NCBI RefSeq assembly: GCF_003732225.1
Contig: NZ_MOBJ01000034.1
Coordinates: forward strand, 1 to 64,000
Length of the DNA stretch: 64,000 nucleotides
Source of the DNA: Pseudomonas brassicacearum
GTDB lineage: Bacteria > Pseudomonadota > Gammaproteobacteria > Pseudomonadales > Pseudomonadaceae
Reading direction: 5' to 3'
The position numbers were made by a program, and so were the translations under genes. Below the pieces are notes generated by a model. That model ran no database searches. It was not told where the DNA came from and saw nothing but the letters and a program-made list of their open reading frames with translations. Positions 62,366 to 64,000 of this stretch are shown here, piece by piece. Every line of letters starts with the position of its first letter. Positions within the stretch are counted from its first letter, which is position 1.

Positions 62366-63289
62366 TTAGCGGTTGATGAACCTGCGCAAATACTCGACCT
62401 GCTGCCAATGCGCCGTCTCTTGCACCACCGGCGTCAACCGGATCTGCTGCCCCGGCAAACACTGCGCCAGCCGTGCCAGCGCCAACGGCGTCAACGCGCC
62501 TAACCGTGGATAACCGCCGATAGTCTGCCGATCATTGAGCAGCACGATCGGTTGCCCATCCGGTGGCACCTGAACCGCGCCCAGCGGGATGCCTTCGGAG
62601 ATCATCGGCGTGCCTTGATACTGCAACGCCGTCCCCAGCAAACGAATGCCCATCCGGTCGGCACGGCTATCGAGGGTCCAGACCCGATTGAAGGCATCGA
62701 ACAGGCTTTGCCCGCTGAACTCGCCGTGTTGCGCACCGAGCACCAGATCCAGCGGCTGAGTCAGTTTGAAGTCCGGTCGCTGCTCGTGCGGCACCTCCCG
62801 CAATGTCTGCGCCAGCCCGGAGTAACTCAACTCGACACCTCGTGCCAGGGCTCGGCCAAAACCGTCCAGACCACCGAGTTCTTCACGCACCACCGTTGCA
62901 CAACTGCCCAACACTTGCGGCGCGTTGAAACCACCGGGCGCCGCCAGATAGGCACGGGCACCGAGCAAGGGTTGGGTGAATTGCAAACGCTGGCCTTTCT
63001 TCAGCTGAAAACTGCGCCACGGTGCCAACGGCTGACCGTCCAGCAATGTACCCAGGTCCGCCCCCGCCAGCGCCAGACAGCAATCGTCCCGCGCCTCCAG
63101 GGTCAAACCGCCGAGGGTGACTTCAATCACCGCCGACTCCAGCGAGTTGCCCAGCAGCCAGTTGGCCCAAGACATTGATAGCCAATCCGCCGCACCGCCC
63201 TGGGTCACGCCCAGATGCCGCACACCGAACCGGCCGGCATCCTGCAGCAAGCACAGCGGCGTGCTGGCTTCGATCGTCAAACGGCTCAT
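62366..63289 (-). CDS. pxpC: 5-oxoprolinase subunit PxpC (biotin-dependent carboxyltransferase type)
   Basis: This is a 307-residue AHS2-domain protein, one of three subunits (PxpABC) that hydrolyse 5-oxoproline to glutamate with ATP. Family features are LLQDAGRFGVRHLGVTQGGA near the start, LGGLTLEARDDCCLALAGAD, and SEGIPLGAVQVPPDGQPIVL with LLNDRQTIGGYPRLG near the end. Its start overlaps the end of pxpB by four bases (ATGA type), so the two are translationally coupled. Confidence 0.92.
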   Translation of the reverse strand: MSRLTIEASTPLCLLQDAGRFGVRHLGVTQGGAADWLSMSWANWLLGNSLESAVIEVTLGGLTLEARDDCCLALAGADLGTLLDGQPLAPWRSFQLKKGQRLQFTQPLLGARAYLAAPGGFNAPQVLGSCATVVREELGGLDGFGRALARGVELSYSGLAQTLREVPHEQRPDFKLTQPLDLVLGAQHGEFSGQSLFDAFNRVWTLDSRADRMGIRLLGTALQYQGTPMISEGIPLGAVQVPPDGQPIVLLNDRQTIGGYPRLGALTPLALARLAQCLPGQQIRLTPVVQETAHWQQVEYLRRFINR

Positions 63290-63990
63290 GCCTGCACCTC
63301 CAGCGGCGTATCGTCGCCGCCCAGATTGACGAATTCGGCATGACTGACCGCCGCAAAACGCACCGTATCGCCCGGTTGCATCAGGCTGTAGCCCTCACGT
63401 TCGCGGTCGAACAGTTTGGCCGGGGTGCGACCGATCAGGTTCCAGCCACCGGGCGACACCAGCGGATAAGCCGCTGTCTGCCGTTCGGCAATCCCCACGC
63501 TACCGGCGGCCACGCGCTTGCGTGGCGTATTCAAACGGGGCGCGGCCAGTACTTCTTCGACCAGCCCCATAAAGGCAAACCCCGGCGCAAACCCCAACGC
63601 GAAGACCTGATACTCACGCTCACTGTGGCGGCGAATCACCTCCTCCACCGCCAGCCCGCTGCGCTGTGAAAGCAGACTCAGTTCAGGCCCGACACTGAGG
63701 TCATACCAGACCGGCAATACATGGCATTGACCGCTGGCCTGGGCGTTGGGGGTCAGATCGCTCAAGGCTTCGGCGATCAGTTCCCGTGCCTGAACCGGGC
63801 TCAAGGCGAGCAGATCGTAATGCACCATCAGGGTTGTATAGGACGGCACCAGATCGATCAAATGTCCGGCGAACCCTGCACGCAGCCGCTCGCTGGCGGC
63901 GAGCATCCACGGCATGTTGGCTTCGGCGATTTCATCGAACAGCCGCACCATCAGGCAATCGATTGCCACCACTTCAACCCTTGGCTTCAT
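63286..63990 (-). CDS. pxpB: 5-oxoprolinase subunit PxpB (KipI-like)
   Basis: This is a 234-residue AHS1-domain protein. Features are HYDLLALSPVQARELIAEAL, HVLPVWYDLSVGPELSLLSQ and the conserved FALGFAPGFAFMGLVEEVLA followed by RLNTPRKRVAAGSVGIAERQ and YPLVSPGGWNLIGRTP. It pairs with PxpC in the 5-oxoprolinase complex. The ATG is at 63990, ten bases from the window end, so the rest of the operon (probably pxpA) lies outside. Confidence 0.93.
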   Translation of the reverse strand: MKPRVEVVAIDCLMVRLFDEIAEANMPWMLAASERLRAGFAGHLIDLVPSYTTLMVHYDLLALSPVQARELIAEALSDLTPNAQASGQCHVLPVWYDLSVGPELSLLSQRSGLAVEEVIRRHSEREYQVFALGFAPGFAFMGLVEEVLAAPRLNTPRKRVAAGSVGIAERQTAAYPLVSPGGWNLIGRTPAKLFDREREGYSLMQPGDTVRFAAVSHAEFVNLGGDDTPLEVQA

Positions 63991-64000
63991 GGCGCACTCT

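Overview
The window reads as a chromosomal segment of a Pseudomonas of the P. fluorescens group. It is GC-rich, carries several families of Pseudomonas REP/REPIN palindromes, and its housekeeping genes (hrpA, aceK, cysK, lpxO, pxpBC, azoR, a PA3286-type KAS III) look pseudomonad throughout. There is no rRNA, tRNA or CRISPR array. Calls rest on reading the sequence and on memory of protein families; no database search was run.

Region 1 (1-6020) is a mosaic accessory patch. It holds a DUF3077/DUF6124-type gene pair behind a C4-like structured RNA, a lipoprotein, a HEAT-repeat protein, four 50-58 bp palindromes of one family, a REP-associated tyrosine transposase (RAYT) unit, a 101-bp exact copy of that transposase's 3' end, a second truncated C4-like copy, and the debris of an orphan contact-dependent inhibition (CDI) toxin/immunity cassette. 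Region 2 (6024-21841, minus strand) is an intact cdiB-cdiA-cdiI operon. It encodes a 4604-residue CdiA with a C-terminal toxin domain and a small CPCC-type cysteine-rich immunity candidate. The orphan module lies directly downstream, as expected for CDI loci that swap toxin tips.

Region 3 (22022-42312) is ordinary core genome: DEAD-box helicase, MscS-type channel, two DMT transporters, azoreductase, LysR regulator, alpha/beta hydrolase, periplasmic cyclophilin, ABC exporter, a FemAB-like acyltransferase, an ECF sigma/anti-sigma pair, a KAS III, hrpA and aceK, with REPINs in the gaps. Region 4 (42372-56278) is a chaperone-usher fimbrial locus with an embedded phosphorelay. Its order is small pilin (minus), tip adhesin, PvrS-like hybrid kinase, PvrR-like REC-EAL phosphodiesterase, RcsC-like kinase with REC and Hpt, RcsB-like regulator, major pilin, chaperone, usher. 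This matches the pvrSR-rcsCB-cupD cluster of P. aeruginosa PAPI-1, except that the adhesin sits upstream and there is one chaperone. A repeated motif with consensus TAAGRATCGTCTGAT, resembling the enterobacterial RcsB box, lies upstream of the fimbrial genes and pvrS. At four of five promoters it is followed 21 bp later by a -10-like hexamer. This is the most interesting regulatory signal in the window.

Region 5 (56277-64000) is core again: DMT transporter, LpxO lipid A hydroxylase, CysK, a MoxR ATPase/VWA protein pair separated by a large palindromic element, and the pxpC-pxpB end of a 5-oxoprolinase operon.
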